A DNA stretch of 64,000 nt from Paenilisteria rustica (GCF_013820765.1 NZ_JABJVM010000005.1:162639-226638); one strand, 5' to 3'; counted from the stretch's first letter, positions 34,887-44,459 are shown. Program-made: numbers and translations. The notes: generated by a model not told the origin, from the letters alone.

Positions 34887-35213
34887 CTAAATCAATTTAG
34901 CAATAAAAGCATTCGTTCCTAAATAAATCCCTCCAAAAATAAACATCAAAGCGATGCTCCCACCATCTGTCGTGAAATAAACAATCGCCAACAATATAAA
35001 AGCCACAAACTGTACAATCACCGCAAGCTTCATTTTAAAAAGTCTCGCCGGCTCCACTTTTTCTGCACGAAGGTACGCTTTCGTTTTCTTCAAAAAAATC
35101 ACATCATCTATTTTCGCAGGCCTCCCAGTCACACAAAAATAACCCACCATACTCCCATAATATCCAAAAACTAACGTAAAAAAAGCAATAATCGCCACTA
35201 AAATAATATCCAT
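34887..35213 (-). CDS. Hypothetical small membrane protein
   Basis: A 108-residue protein with three hydrophobic segments (1-~25, ~60-78, ~85-105) and a basic loop between the first two (TGRPAKIDDVIFLKKTKAYLRAEK). Start at the ATG at 35213, preceded by GGGGAGCAAGGG; the frame extending to 35300 overlaps the upstream gene and has no ribosome site. No family recognised. It lies 32 bases downstream of the next unknown gene, likely in one transcript. Confidence 0.6.
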   Translation of the reverse strand: MDIILVAIIAFFTLVFGYYGSMVGYFCVTGRPAKIDDVIFLKKTKAYLRAEKVEPARLFKMKLAVIVQFVAFILLAIVYFTTDGGSIALMFIFGGIYLGTNAFIAKLI

Positions 35214-35244
35214 ATCCCTTGCTCCCCTATTCTTTCTATCTATT

Positions 35245-36282
35245 TTATTCCAAGCAAATCGCGACTTGCCCATCCAGAGCCAGTACCACGCATTTACCAC
35301 CCTTATTCAATTCAAAAACCGGATAATAATAAGACGTCAGCAATTTATTCCAAAAACTCTGATTCTGCTTCTTTTCATAGCTCACATTCGGCACGCTACC
35401 ATAAAATAAATAGGATGTATCCGTCAAACTTTCATTATGGCACTTTGATAATACCGACTTCCGCTTCGCCTCTGGAATCGCACTAGATACCAGCCAACCA
35501 TTCTGCTTTTGAAACGGAATCTTCTCCTTTTTGAAAAAATCATCCAAATCTTCCGTCGTAATGACTTGTACTAATTCGTCCTCATAGATAGCATCGATCT
35601 CATCACGTGCTCGCGATGTCTTAATGATTGATGCATCAGATAACAACTGCCCAGTCACATTATTAAATTGGGATGCTGGTGGTAGCTTTAAATCCACCAG
35701 AAGTTCATCCGGAATTTCTAGCGTCGCAGCCTCCTCAATCCTTTCAATTAAAGGCACTCGTTCCCCTGCCATGCGTTTTTTCAGAACCTCTATAAAGTTC
35801 TTAGCCGTATCATCATCCTGCGCACAAACAAGTGCTACACGCTGATCATCCATCAAGAATAACGAAACCGCATCGTCCTGCAAGTGATATTCAGGATGCC
35901 ACTCCATCTTCTTTTTCCGCTGAACTTTAGCCAATTTAGGCTGACATTCCTTCATCAGAAATACCGACATATGCTCAACACCCTTGTTTACATAAAAACC
36001 TTCTATCAAAAAGCTTGCATCGCGCAAACTCGGAAACGGCACAAAAATTTGATACCCAATAAAATGATACGGCGTCCCACGTTCTTTTAACACTTCCTCC
36101 AAATGCTTATCGGAGTCCATAATAATCGTCGCTACATCATTCCCACAAATAGCCAATAAATCTTCCGGCCCATCCTCACTATACTCCCAATCAAAAGTAA
36201 CCTCATACACCGATTTCGCATTCGGAATCACGTCAAACTCTAACTCATCTGCTAACTTCTCAATTCCTTCTATTTTCCCCAT
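35245..36282 (-). CDS. Hypothetical protein of unknown function
   Basis: A 345-residue soluble, acidic protein without signal peptide or membrane segment. It seems to have two alpha/beta halves, each with alternating strands and charged helices, and a short C-terminal strand-rich part (KCVVLALDGQVAICLE). I do not recognise any motif or catalytic residues. The ribosome site AAAGGAG precedes the ATG. The neighbour downstream is a small membrane protein, with which it may work. Confidence 0.6.
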   Translation of the reverse strand: MGKIEGIEKLADELEFDVIPNAKSVYEVTFDWEYSEDGPEDLLAICGNDVATIIMDSDKHLEEVLKERGTPYHFIGYQIFVPFPSLRDASFLIEGFYVNKGVEHMSVFLMKECQPKLAKVQRKKKMEWHPEYHLQDDAVSLFLMDDQRVALVCAQDDDTAKNFIEVLKKRMAGERVPLIERIEEAATLEIPDELLVDLKLPPASQFNNVTGQLLSDASIIKTSRARDEIDAIYEDELVQVITTEDLDDFFKKEKIPFQKQNGWLVSSAIPEAKRKSVLSKCHNESLTDTSYLFYGSVPNVSYEKKQNQSFWNKLLTSYYYPVFELNKGGKCVVLALDGQVAICLE

Positions 36283-36355
36283 ATGCCTCTCCTTTTAAAA
36301 ATATTATAACCTCCATCATACCTAGTTTTCCAAATATCTTCAATAGTAAAAAAAA

Positions 36356-36380
36356 GTTTTCCTCCGCACAAGTAGGGTAG
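36356..36380 (+). promoter_or_regulatory. Sigma-B-type promoter of pyruvate oxidase
   Basis: GTTT (36356-36359) is followed after 15 bases by GGGTAG (36375-36380), matching the sigma-B consensus apart from the last base. It is 40 bases upstream of the start codon. Confidence 0.72.
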
Positions 36381-36419
36381 ACAACACTATACGGCCAATT
36401 TATGAAGGAGGACGAAGAA

Positions 36420-38153
36420 ATGTCAAAAATTAAAGCAAGTACTGCTCTCGTAAACACACTAAAAAATTGGGATATCGATCATGTCTATGGGATTCCGGGT
36501 GACTCGATCGATACGATTGTTGATGCGCTCCGTGCCGAGCAAGAAGCCATCCAGTTCATCCATGTTCGCCATGAAGAAGTCGCCACGCTCGCCGCTTCCT
36601 CTTACAGCAAACTTACTGGAAAAATCGGCGTTGCGCTGTCTATCGGTGGTCCCGGCGCAATTCACATGTTGAATGGTATGTATGATGCCAAAATGGATAA
36701 CGTGCCGATGCTCGTTCTAGCCGGTCAAGTCCCAACCAGCGTCGCTAACACAAAATATTTCCAAGAAGTCGACTTACCAACGCTTTTTGCTGATGTCGCC
36801 GTTTTCAACAAACAAATCGAAAGCGCGGAGACCCTGCCAGACATCGTGGACGAAGCCATTCGTACCGCTTACGAGAAAAAAGGAGTCGCCGTTCTAACGA
36901 TTCCAAACAACATTCCACTGACTGAAATCAAAAATACCGTCAAACCAAAACATGAAATTTACCAACAAACAAAACCGGAAATCGCGCCAGAAACCATTGC
37001 TCGTGCTGCAGATCTCATCAACTCCGCGAAAAATCCGATTATCCTAGCCGGCGTTGGCACCAAACATGCCAAAGAAACGCTCATCCAATTTTCCGAGCAT
37101 ACGAAAACGCCGGTCATTATCTCCCTGCCAGCCAAAGGAATCATGCCAGACACGCATCCGAATTTTCTCGGTAACCTTGGTAAAATCGGCACGAAACCAG
37201 CCTATGAAGCCATGCAAGAAGCGGATTTACTACTCATGATTGGCAATGACTATCCATATACAGACTACTTGCCGCAACATGATGTGACATGCATTCAAAT
37301 TGATATCGATCCATCCAAAATTGGCCATCGTTACCCCGCAACGGTTGGCATTGTTGGTGACGCCAAAGAAGCACTAACCGCTCTAATCGAAACGACAGAT
37401 TACATAGCGAAACGCGAATTTCTCGAAGCCTCTCAGGAAAACATGGCCAACTGGTGGAAATGGCTCCGCGAAGATCAAGCAAAAACTGGCACACCAATCG
37501 CTCCCGAAGCAGTCATGGCTGCTATTCAAAAAATCGCCGAAAAGGACGCAATCTTCTCTATCGATGTCGGCACGTCAACCGTTTGGAGCACTCGCTATTT
37601 GCAACTCGATCACCACAACGATTTTCTTATTTCCGCGTGGCTCGGAACAATGGGCTGCGCGCTACCAGGAGCCATTGCTGCAAAATACGCTTTCCCAGAT
37701 CGTCAAGTCATCGCGCTTGCCGGAGACGGCGGTTTTTCGATGGTAATGCAAGATTTTGTCACAGCCGTGCATTACAAGCTCCCAATGATTATCGTCGTGC
37801 TGAACAACAAAGAACTTTCCTTTATCAAATACGAGCAACAATCCGCTGGCGAGCTGAATTATGCGATTGACCTTCCCGATATCAACTACGCCGATTTTGC
37901 CAAAAGTTGCGGTGGGCTCGGCTTTCGTGTAGAAGAATTTGAAGACCTCGATCTCGCCTTCGAAGCTGCTCGTACCGCCAATCGTCCAGCGATAATCGAC
38001 GTAGTAGTAGACAGTAACGCCGCGCCACTTCCTGGAAAAATTGTAATGGACGAAGCACTCGGCTACACAAAATTCGAAATCCGTTCTGTCCTAGAAGACC
38101 ATCGTTTCAGCAAAATGCCTCCTTTAAAAACCATCATTCGTAGATTCTTTTAA
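36420..38153 (+). CDS. Pyruvate oxidase (thiamine-diphosphate enzyme)
   Basis: A 577-residue ThDP/FAD enzyme with three domains: N-terminal pyrimidine-binding (DHVYGIPGDSIDTIVDAL, catalytic Glu in RHEEVATLAASSYSKLTG), central FAD-binding, and C-terminal ThDP-binding with GDGGFSMVMQDFVTAV and the NN motif at VVLNNKELSF. It oxidises pyruvate to acetyl phosphate (or acetate), CO2 and peroxide. Acetolactate synthase is less likely because no amino-acid biosynthesis genes are near. The ATG at 36420 has GAAGGAGG eight bases upstream; the ATG at 36402 lies before it. Sigma-B-type promoter. Confidence 0.88.
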   Translation: MSKIKASTALVNTLKNWDIDHVYGIPGDSIDTIVDALRAEQEAIQFIHVRHEEVATLAASSYSKLTGKIGVALSIGGPGAIHMLNGMYDAKMDNVPMLVLAGQVPTSVANTKYFQEVDLPTLFADVAVFNKQIESAETLPDIVDEAIRTAYEKKGVAVLTIPNNIPLTEIKNTVKPKHEIYQQTKPEIAPETIARAADLINSAKNPIILAGVGTKHAKETLIQFSEHTKTPVIISLPAKGIMPDTHPNFLGNLGKIGTKPAYEAMQEADLLLMIGNDYPYTDYLPQHDVTCIQIDIDPSKIGHRYPATVGIVGDAKEALTALIETTDYIAKREFLEASQENMANWWKWLREDQAKTGTPIAPEAVMAAIQKIAEKDAIFSIDVGTSTVWSTRYLQLDHHNDFLISAWLGTMGCALPGAIAAKYAFPDRQVIALAGDGGFSMVMQDFVTAVHYKLPMIIVVLNNKELSFIKYEQQSAGELNYAIDLPDINYADFAKSCGGLGFRVEEFEDLDLAFEAARTANRPAIIDVVVDSNAAPLPGKIVMDEALGYTKFEIRSVLEDHRFSKMPPLKTIIRRFF

Positions 38154-38200
38154 AACGTGGCGAATAAGCTAAATAAATCTGCAACCAGCATAATCTTTGT

Positions 38201-38232
38201 CTACCCATATTCATTGGGTAGGCGATTTTGTC
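38201..38232 (+). terminator. Probable terminator of pyruvate oxidase
   Basis: CTACCCA pairs with TGGGTAG around seven bases, followed by GCGATTTTGT; a modest T-tract. Confidence 0.5.
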
Positions 38233-38263
38233 TAGTTTATATCTCTGTCTCAGCATCCTATTT

Positions 38264-38743
38264 TCAATCTAAAAACGGGCAACCATTTCCCTCAATGTAC
38301 GCCACCAGTTCTGCACCAACAACAGTCACCGTCTTCCGCCATGGATGCCCCAGCCAAGCCAAACTCATGTCCATATTCAGAAAGAAATAATAGTCTCCAT
38401 CTGGTAAATACGGTACGTACCAGTCCCCATATTCACTACGCGGATATTCGGTATCTACCAGAAAGCGATAACACGGATGGTACCAATCCAGCGCATACAT
38501 TTCCTCCCCGAAAAAGCGTAAAAATAGATTTTTTGTCCACTCCTCCCCCTCAAAATAGGCTTTTTCCAAATCATCATTTTCCGTATATCTATTTGCAGCA
38601 ATCTTATACTCCTTAAAAACCACACTCGGATCCCGCGGTTCAATCGCCTTCGCAAAAATCGAGCTCGACGGTTGAAAAGCATATCGCGCATGAAATTTAT
38701 CATCCACCGCTCGCCAATGTTCGATTTCATACCATTCCATCAT
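38264..38743 (-). CDS. DUF2716 protein
   Basis: A 159-residue soluble protein. Its C-terminal half (MYALDWYHPCYRF, then YLPDGDYYFFLNMDMSLAWLGHPW) carries the DUF2716 hallmark residues found in small Bacillus and Listeria proteins of unknown function. The start is one of two tandem ATGs at 38743 and 38740, six to nine bases after AGGAGG. The upstream gene's stop codon overlaps the ribosome site region, so the two are cotranscribed. Confidence 0.75.
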   Translation of the reverse strand: MMEWYEIEHWRAVDDKFHARYAFQPSSSIFAKAIEPRDPSVVFKEYKIAANRYTENDDLEKAYFEGEEWTKNLFLRFFGEEMYALDWYHPCYRFLVDTEYPRSEYGDWYVPYLPDGDYYFFLNMDMSLAWLGHPWRKTVTVVGAELVAYIEGNGCPFLD

Positions 38744-38757
38744 CCAAAGCCTCCTAC

Positions 38758-39012
38758 TCAAGCGAACCAGCTAGTCACAATCACACTTGCTGCAATCAAA
38801 ATCACCGCGCTAGCAAAAAGACTGCCAAAAATATAATGTTTTGCCTTCAAATTAGACACCGAGACAAATAAGAAACAAACACCAAGTATGATTTGAATCC
38901 AAACCGGAAATGCCAGCCCAGCTTTTGTCTGCACCATATAATAAATAATATTAACCAAAATCACCGCATAGATCACACCTACAACACCAACTATCATTTT
39001 TCCAGCACTCAT
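38758..39012 (-). CDS. Small three-segment membrane protein
   Basis: An 84-residue protein that is almost entirely hydrophobic, with segments at ~5-25, ~34-52 and ~62-82. No family recognised. TTAGGAG lies nine bases before the ATG. It is the first gene of a probable pair with the DUF2716 gene. Confidence 0.65.
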   Translation of the reverse strand: MSAGKMIVGVVGVIYAVILVNIIYYMVQTKAGLAFPVWIQIILGVCFLFVSVSNLKAKHYIFGSLFASAVILIAASVIVTSWFA

Positions 39013-39028
39013 TTTTAAATCTCCTAAC

Positions 39029-39076
39029 GTAAAAAGCCATTTACCTCACAGTATACATGAGATAAATGGCTTTTCC
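39029..39076. terminator. Bidirectional terminator
   Basis: AAAAAGCCATTTA pairs with TAAATGGCTTTTT around about 20 bases; it can end the CotH-type gene on the minus strand. Confidence 0.8.
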
Positions 39077-39082
39077 AATCTA

Positions 39083-42000
39083 TTATTTCGTTATTGGTCC
39101 CCAATTGTTCGTTGTAAAAGCGCGTACAGTCAATTTGGCATTCGTATCCAGTGTTGTTCCTGCTTCGTATTTCGTAGCAGTACTTGAAACAACGCCATTC
39201 GCGCCCATTGGATCGCTGCCGTCTGTTGTGTAGTAAACGTCGGTTCCAGCGTTAGGATTTTCTAACACCACACCCGCACCGTTTGCCACGATTTTCACAC
39301 CTTGCAACGTATGCGCCATGCCATATTTCGCCCACATTTCGAGCGAATATTTCACGCGATCTGCGGTTTGGTTTTGCACTTTGACTTGCACATTCAACCA
39401 GTCTTTATACATCGTACTTCTCGCGCCCATGTAAGCTGCATCCAGTTTGTAGGCCGCGTCGATTTCTTTCTGGTTATCCGCGATCAGTTGCTTCACATTT
39501 GCCACCGACAATGGGGCTCCTGCTGCACCCGCGAAATCACCGCTTGCTGAACCAATTTGTGCTAAAACTTGATCTTTCACGAGCGTTTTGAATTCTAAAT
39601 TTCCAGCGGTTGCTGTTTGGCTATCGCCAGAGAAATTCCCGAAGAAATCACCAGCGCCGCGTCTTGATGTCACGTCAATCCACTTAAAGCGATACGTTCC
39701 ACCGCCACCCGCCAGCGCGGAATAACTTGTTCCAGTACCACCATTATTGTAGAAAGCACCGTCCGTATCATTGATATTGAATTTCATTTTGACACCATTT
39801 CCATTCAAAATATCATTCGAAACAACGGCATCCACTTCGCGCTCTGTATCCACGAACATGAATAGAATCTGCATTTTTATCATGTCTTCCACATCGACAT
39901 AATTCTTAAATTCTTGGAAGTTTTTCGCTGCAGCAACAGCTTTTACTTTTGTCAAAATCGCCGTATTTCCATCGCCAGCCTCGACAATTCCCGGTACAAA
40001 ATAGCCATCTTGGAAGCGAATTTTCGTATAATCATCATCGCTACCGCCGAAATATTCTTCAAACATATTTTGACCAAAGTCTTCACGCATCGTTTTCACA
40101 CCCATGTATTTTCCGTTATAGAAATAATGCACGTATCTTGCGTGTAGTGAAATCTTATTCATTTGTTGCGCCAACGTGTTGGTTACTTTTTCGTCGTAAC
40201 GGTTGTAGCCAAGATTGTAGATGTCATTTTGCGGGCCGTCCTGACCTTCTTTTAGTTCCAGTTTGCTGAATTTGCCTACAACTGGGAATGCTTCGCCTGG
40301 TGTTGCATCAAAGAAGTTGTATTTTGCTTTTTTCGCGTTGTAATCACGATGGAATTTCACCGCAACGCCTGAATTGTATTGCCCAGAGCTGACTTGTCCG
40401 AATTTTTTCCCACCTGCATAGCTGACGTAATTCGTTCCGCCTTTATTCATATGTGTGTCTAAATATTCAAATGTTCCAGGTACGTAGGTCGTCGCGTTCA
40501 GATTCGCCGCGCTTCCTGTCTCGGAAACAATCGGGAAATCGTCTATTGCTTGGGCGTATTCATCACTTGTTATCGTGTTTTTATACTGCCATTGATATCC
40601 GGATGTCACTTCATTTTTGTAGTTGTCCCGCAGAACGTAGGTGCTTGAAATCACGCCTGTATTGCCGTCCGCATCATACGCGTACACTTTGACAACGGAT
40701 GTTTTACTAATCGTGATAGGTCCTGTGTAGACCGTTCCTTTTGTCGCGCTCGGATCTGTGATGCCGTCCAGCGTATATTTGATGGTCGTTCCAGCTTTTG
40801 AAGACAAACTCAATTCAAAACCGGTATCATAAACGCCGCGTTCTTTGCTAAATTGCACAGTATAATTTTCTTGCCCATCATTGTTCGTTTTCGCGAATGT
40901 TTCGGAGCTGAATACCGTCAAATTCTTACTCGCATCTGGCTTGCGTCCGAATGTTTGGTTGTACGCTTGTTTCGTATACTTGATTGAATCTATCATTTTC
41001 ATCGTTGTACCGACTTTTGCGGATAAAATCACATCGCCACTGCCGCCGATTTCGAAACTCAAATGGTTATTTCCAAGCTCGGTCGCCTTATCAGAATACA
41101 GAATCCGGTAGCCTTTTGCAGGAATCAGGAAGTTGGAGAATTCGAATTTATCGAGCGTCTTCGTTTTGTCCGTCAAGTACATTCCCTTATCCAAAATAAC
41201 TGGTACATCATTGTCGTTGTATAGCTCAATCCATGCTGCTTTTGAGCTCGCGGTACCTTCTGATGATAGCTCGTTGATGTAGACGTTTTGAATTTTGTCT
41301 GGTGTAGTCAGTGCGCCAGCGATTCCTGGGCCTTTCCCATTGTTTTTATATGTCACAACTAGTCTAGCTGCTTGGGCATAACCACCTTGATAAACACTAC
41401 CGATATAATTATCGCCATCTATGCGAAACGCCATCGCTTGACCATCTTTCCAGCCTGCTAAACGATTTTCGTCGATGATTTCTTTCAAGTTTGCGGTACG
41501 AACAATCTGATTGCTCGCCGTGAATGCTGGTTGACTATATTTCACTGCCAAATTGCTATATTCACGCGCGGTGATGTTTCCGGCTACCGCTTTGTATGTT
41601 TCAGGATTGCCGAGCTCAGAACGGATCTCCATGTTAGAACTCACTTTTGCCGCATTGGTGTTATAAGTCGTGAATTCCATGTAAGCATCTTCAATCTCGG
41701 CTGTTTCTGGGATCGCAACATTGGTAAATCGCAAAGCTGTCGTTTCTTTGTAAGCCGGAGTTAGGTTCGTTGAGTAGTACCCGCCGATTTCTAACGCAGA
41801 GCCTAAATCGATTGCTTTTGCGGTGCCGTATTCTTCCGCATCATCGGATGTAGTCGCGACTTTACCAGTGAAATCGCCATAACCTGAGTAATATTCGACA
41901 ACTAATTTCGGCGCCATCGCAGCGTTTGATTCGTAAGCGCGTGCGAGATAAGAGCCTGTTTTATCCCCGTCTATTTTGAAAACGAGATTCGTCACGTCGG

Positions 42001-44350
42001 GATTGCCAGCACGCATTTCTTCCATTACTGGCGCTAAATCTTCTGTGTTTACGAGATCATTCACGGCTACCTTGGCAGGAGTCGTTGTTTTTACGGTATT
42101 CGTTGTCAGTGGTCGATTGGTGAAAGTTGTGACTGCCGAGCTGAATGCACTGCCATTTCCAACTTCTCCCGATATCGTCAAATTCGTCGGCAAGCTAGAT
42201 GCATCACGCGTTGTGAATGTGATATACGCTTTGCTAATAACCGCATCGTCTGGAAGAGCTACATCTGTAAAACGCACAAAAGTTGATTGTGGTACTGCGC
42301 CAACGAGACCGTGCAAATCGAGGCCTGTGCTCGTTAAATTGACGGCTGTCGCGCTTACTTCTGCATCATCCGTGCCAGTTTTGACGCTGAATTCTTTTTT
42401 AGCGAGTGGTACGTTTTCCGCATCTTCACGAATCGAATAGACGTACGTTTGGACGCCGCTATTTTGTTTCGCATTGTATGCATAGGCCTTTACCGTCATT
42501 GTTTTATCAATCGGTATTGGACCAGTGTATAGAATGCCGTTCGTTTCACTAGGCGCCGTGCCATCTAGTGTATATTTAATCGTGTTGACGCTATCTGATG
42601 TCAGCGTTAACTCAAAGCCAGTTTTGTACATACCTGGTTTTTGATTCAGCGCAATAGCCACAAGTGGTTTCGCGTCGTTATTCGTGCTTTCATACGTTCC
42701 CGGTTTATAAGAAACAACATTCGAATCCCCATCATTGAAACGTCCCATTGTTTCGCCAAACGCCATCTTCTTCACGTCGAACGTATCTATTTTGTGGAAG
42801 CTATCGTCATATTTTGTTGCTAAATAAAGCGTTGTGTCACGATCCCCCAAGGTGAAGTTCGCCGATGCATTATTTGTCGTCCCATCCGCTTTCACGATTC
42901 GGTACCCTTTTGCAGGTATATAGAGGTTTTTCAGCTCTGATTTTCCTAAAGCACTCGCCTCATCGGAGATAAAAACATCTTTTTCAAAAAAGACAGGCGA
43001 GTCGTTGTTATTAAAAATCTCAACCCATCCGTCTTTCTGAGCGTCTGTGCCCATGCTTGCTACTTCGTTGATATAAATATTTTTGAGCTTGGCCGGGTCT
43101 TTTTCGACATCCTCACCAACTGCGCCGTTTTCGCTATAGCTGTATTTGATAACTAATTTCGGTTGGTAGGCAGCGGCTGAACCACCTTGATAAACGCTAC
43201 CAATATAGTTATCGCCGTCGACTTTAAACGCCAAAGCATCCCCATTTTGCCAGCCCATCAAGCGCGTTTCATCGATAATGCTCTTGAGGTTCGGCGTTCG
43301 GACGACTTGCCTCGCTGTTGTGAAGGAAGCTTGTTCGTATTTCACACTAGAACCGGTGTAGTTACGGCCACTAATATTTCCTGCTACACTCGTGTAAGCT
43401 GCTGGATTGCCCAGTTCTGATGAAATAGACATATTGGAAACCCGATTTGCGACCGTAGCGTAAGTCGTGAATTCTAGATAAGCATCTTCAATTTTTGCAT
43501 TTTCTGGCAATGCCACATTGGCAAATCGAAAACCGGAAATTTCTTTATACGCTGGCGTTAGCGTCGCTGAATAATATCCGCCTATTTCCATCCCCGAGTT
43601 CAAATCCATCGTTTTATTGACGCCATATTCCTCTGCGTCATCTGATGTACTCGCGATATTCGCTTTGTATTCGCCTGATGCTGATGTATATTCAAGCACC
43701 AATTTTGGGGCCATTGCTGCGTTTGATTCATAAGAACGCATCACGAACGAGCCAATTCCGCTACCCGTTACTTTAAATACGTAGTCTCTGATGTCCGATG
43801 TATTCGCGCGCATTTCGTTTACAATAGAAGAAACATCACTCGTATTAAAAACCGTGTTGACTGCCACAACCGGCGTATTCATTTTCACTGCTGCCTCTGT
43901 AAATTGGCGGCTTGTAAAAGAGGCAACTGTACTTGCAAAAGCCGCCTGCGTGCCAAGTTCCCCGGTTATGTTAATTGTCGTAGCATTCGCTACTGATGAT
44001 GCGTCGCGCGCTGTGAATGAAATATACGCATTTGAAATCTTCGCATCACTTGGTAAAACAACATCTGCGAACCGTAAGTAAGTGGCCTGTGTTGCTCCTG
44101 CTAAACCGTGTAAATCAAGCCCTGTGCTCGTTAGATTTACCGCCGTACTCATAACTTCTGCATCATCTGTTCCCTTTTGTATCGGGTATTCCGTTTTATG
44201 GCTAAACGTTTTTTCGCTCGCCTGCTCCGTCCTCACAGCTACTCCTGTCTCCGCCGATGTTGCGATATTCCCAATCGAACTCGGTACCATCAAAGCAACG
44301 ATCATAGCCGCTGATAAAATTTTCAAGCCAAACTTTTCTCTCTTTTTCAT
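39083..44350 (-). CDS. Giant secreted CotH-type protein with duplicated carbohydrate-binding-like half
   Basis: 1,755 residues: a signal peptide (MKKREKFG..., cleaved near 33-37); two DNRLRE/CBM96-like beta-sandwich domains (~50-228, ~230-420); a lamin-tail-like domain (~425-565); a chitobiase C-terminal-like domain (~568-640); then all four again (~645-1235); a CotH kinase-like domain (~1245-1660; KLELKEGQDG, MREDFGQNMFEEYFGG, NINDTDGAFYNNG); and a last chitobiase-like domain. CotH proteins phosphorylate proteins or act in surface polymers; the substrate is unknown. No LPXTG or membrane anchor, so it is released or held by its binding domains. No ribosome site precedes the ATG at 44350 or the GTG at 44362. 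Confidence 0.85.
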   Translation of the reverse strand: MKKREKFGLKILSAAMIVALMVPSSIGNIATSAETGVAVRTEQASEKTFSHKTEYPIQKGTDDAEVMSTAVNLTSTGLDLHGLAGATQATYLRFADVVLPSDAKISNAYISFTARDASSVANATTINITGELGTQAAFASTVASFTSRQFTEAAVKMNTPVVAVNTVFNTSDVSSIVNEMRANTSDIRDYVFKVTGSGIGSFVMRSYESNAAMAPKLVLEYTSASGEYKANIASTSDDAEEYGVNKTMDLNSGMEIGGYYSATLTPAYKEISGFRFANVALPENAKIEDAYLEFTTYATVANRVSNMSISSELGNPAAYTSVAGNISGRNYTGSSVKYEQASFTTARQVVRTPNLKSIIDETRLMGWQNGDALAFKVDGDNYIGSVYQGGSAAAYQPKLVIKYSYSENGAVGEDVEKDPAKLKNIYINEVASMGTDAQKDGWVEIFNNNDSPVFFEKDVFISDEASALGKSELKNLYIPAKGYRIVKADGTTNNASANFTLGDRDTTLYLATKYDDSFHKIDTFDVKKMAFGETMGRFNDGDSNVVSYKPGTYESTNNDAKPLVAIALNQKPGMYKTGFELTLTSDSVNTIKYTLDGTAPSETNGILYTGPIPIDKTMTVKAYAYNAKQNSGVQTYVYSIREDAENVPLAKKEFSVKTGTDDAEVSATAVNLTSTGLDLHGLVGAVPQSTFVRFTDVALPDDAVISKAYITFTTRDASSLPTNLTISGEVGNGSAFSSAVTTFTNRPLTTNTVKTTTPAKVAVNDLVNTEDLAPVMEEMRAGNPDVTNLVFKIDGDKTGSYLARAYESNAAMAPKLVVEYYSGYGDFTGKVATTSDDAEEYGTAKAIDLGSALEIGGYYSTNLTPAYKETTALRFTNVAIPETAEIEDAYMEFTTYNTNAAKVSSNMEIRSELGNPETYKAVAGNITAREYSNLAVKYSQPAFTASNQIVRTANLKEIIDENRLAGWKDGQAMAFRIDGDNYIGSVYQGGYAQAARLVVTYKNNGKGPGIAGALTTPDKIQNVYINELSSEGTASSKAAWIELYNDNDVPVILDKGMYLTDKTKTLDKFEFSNFLIPAKGYRILYSDKATELGNNHLSFEIGGSGDVILSAKVGTTMKMIDSIKYTKQAYNQTFGRKPDASKNLTVFSSETFAKTNNDGQENYTVQFSKERGVYDTGFELSLSSKAGTTIKYTLDGITDPSATKGTVYTGPITISKTSVVKVYAYDADGNTGVISSTYVLRDNYKNEVTSGYQWQYKNTITSDEYAQAIDDFPIVSETGSAANLNATTYVPGTFEYLDTHMNKGGTNYVSYAGGKKFGQVSSGQYNSGVAVKFHRDYNAKKAKYNFFDATPGEAFPVVGKFSKLELKEGQDGPQNDIYNLGYNRYDEKVTNTLAQQMNKISLHARYVHYFYNGKYMGVKTMREDFGQNMFEEYFGGSDDDYTKIRFQDGYFVPGIVEAGDGNTAILTKVKAVAAAKNFQEFKNYVDVEDMIKMQILFMFVDTEREVDAVVSNDILNGNGVKMKFNINDTDGAFYNNGGTGTSYSALAGGGGTYRFKWIDVTSRRGAGDFFGNFSGDSQTATAGNLEFKTLVKDQVLAQIGSASGDFAGAAGAPLSVANVKQLIADNQKEIDAAYKLDAAYMGARSTMYKDWLNVQVKVQNQTADRVKYSLEMWAKYGMAHTLQGVKIVANGAGVVLENPNAGTDVYYTTDGSDPMGANGVVSSTATKYEAGTTLDTNAKLTVRAFTTNNWGPITK

Positions 44351-44399
44351 GATTAAATTCACAACTATTTATACATAGATTTTCATGCAAAATAGTCAT
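44202..44399 (-). CDS. Out-of-frame leader ORF overlapping the CotH-type gene
   Basis: A 65-residue frame starts at an ATG directly after AAAAGGAGGAT, the best ribosome site in the region, and overlaps the first ~150 bases of the giant gene in another frame. Its sequence after residue ~20 is simply the shifted reading of the signal-peptide region, so it is unlikely to be a functional protein. It could be a coupling leader, a frameshift product, or a sign of a sequence error or mutation at the 5' end. Confidence 0.35.
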   Translation of the reverse strand: MTILHENLCINSCEFNHEKERKVWLENFISGYDRCFDGTEFDWEYRNIGGDRSSCEDGAGERKNV

Positions 44400-44414
44400 A
44401 TCCTCCTTTTCTTT

Positions 44415-44459
44415 TGTGATGTATCACACATTCTGTAGCATCAGTGTTGCATCATTATA
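44415..44459 (-). promoter_or_regulatory. Candidate promoter and dyad upstream of the CotH-type gene
   Basis: A TATAAT box (minus strand, 44454-44459) is followed downstream by TGTGATGTATCACA (44415-44428), whose TGTGA/TCACA half-sites are four bases apart, the geometry of Crp/Fnr-superfamily sites. Two TGATGC words lie between. The dyad sits past the -10 box, so it would repress. No clear -35 box is seen. Confidence 0.45.

Noticed and set aside
36420..38153. Acetolactate synthase
   Set aside because: The sequence shows the pyruvate-oxidase-type arrangement, and there is no ilv gene or small subunit nearby; the sigma-B promoter also fits oxidase better.
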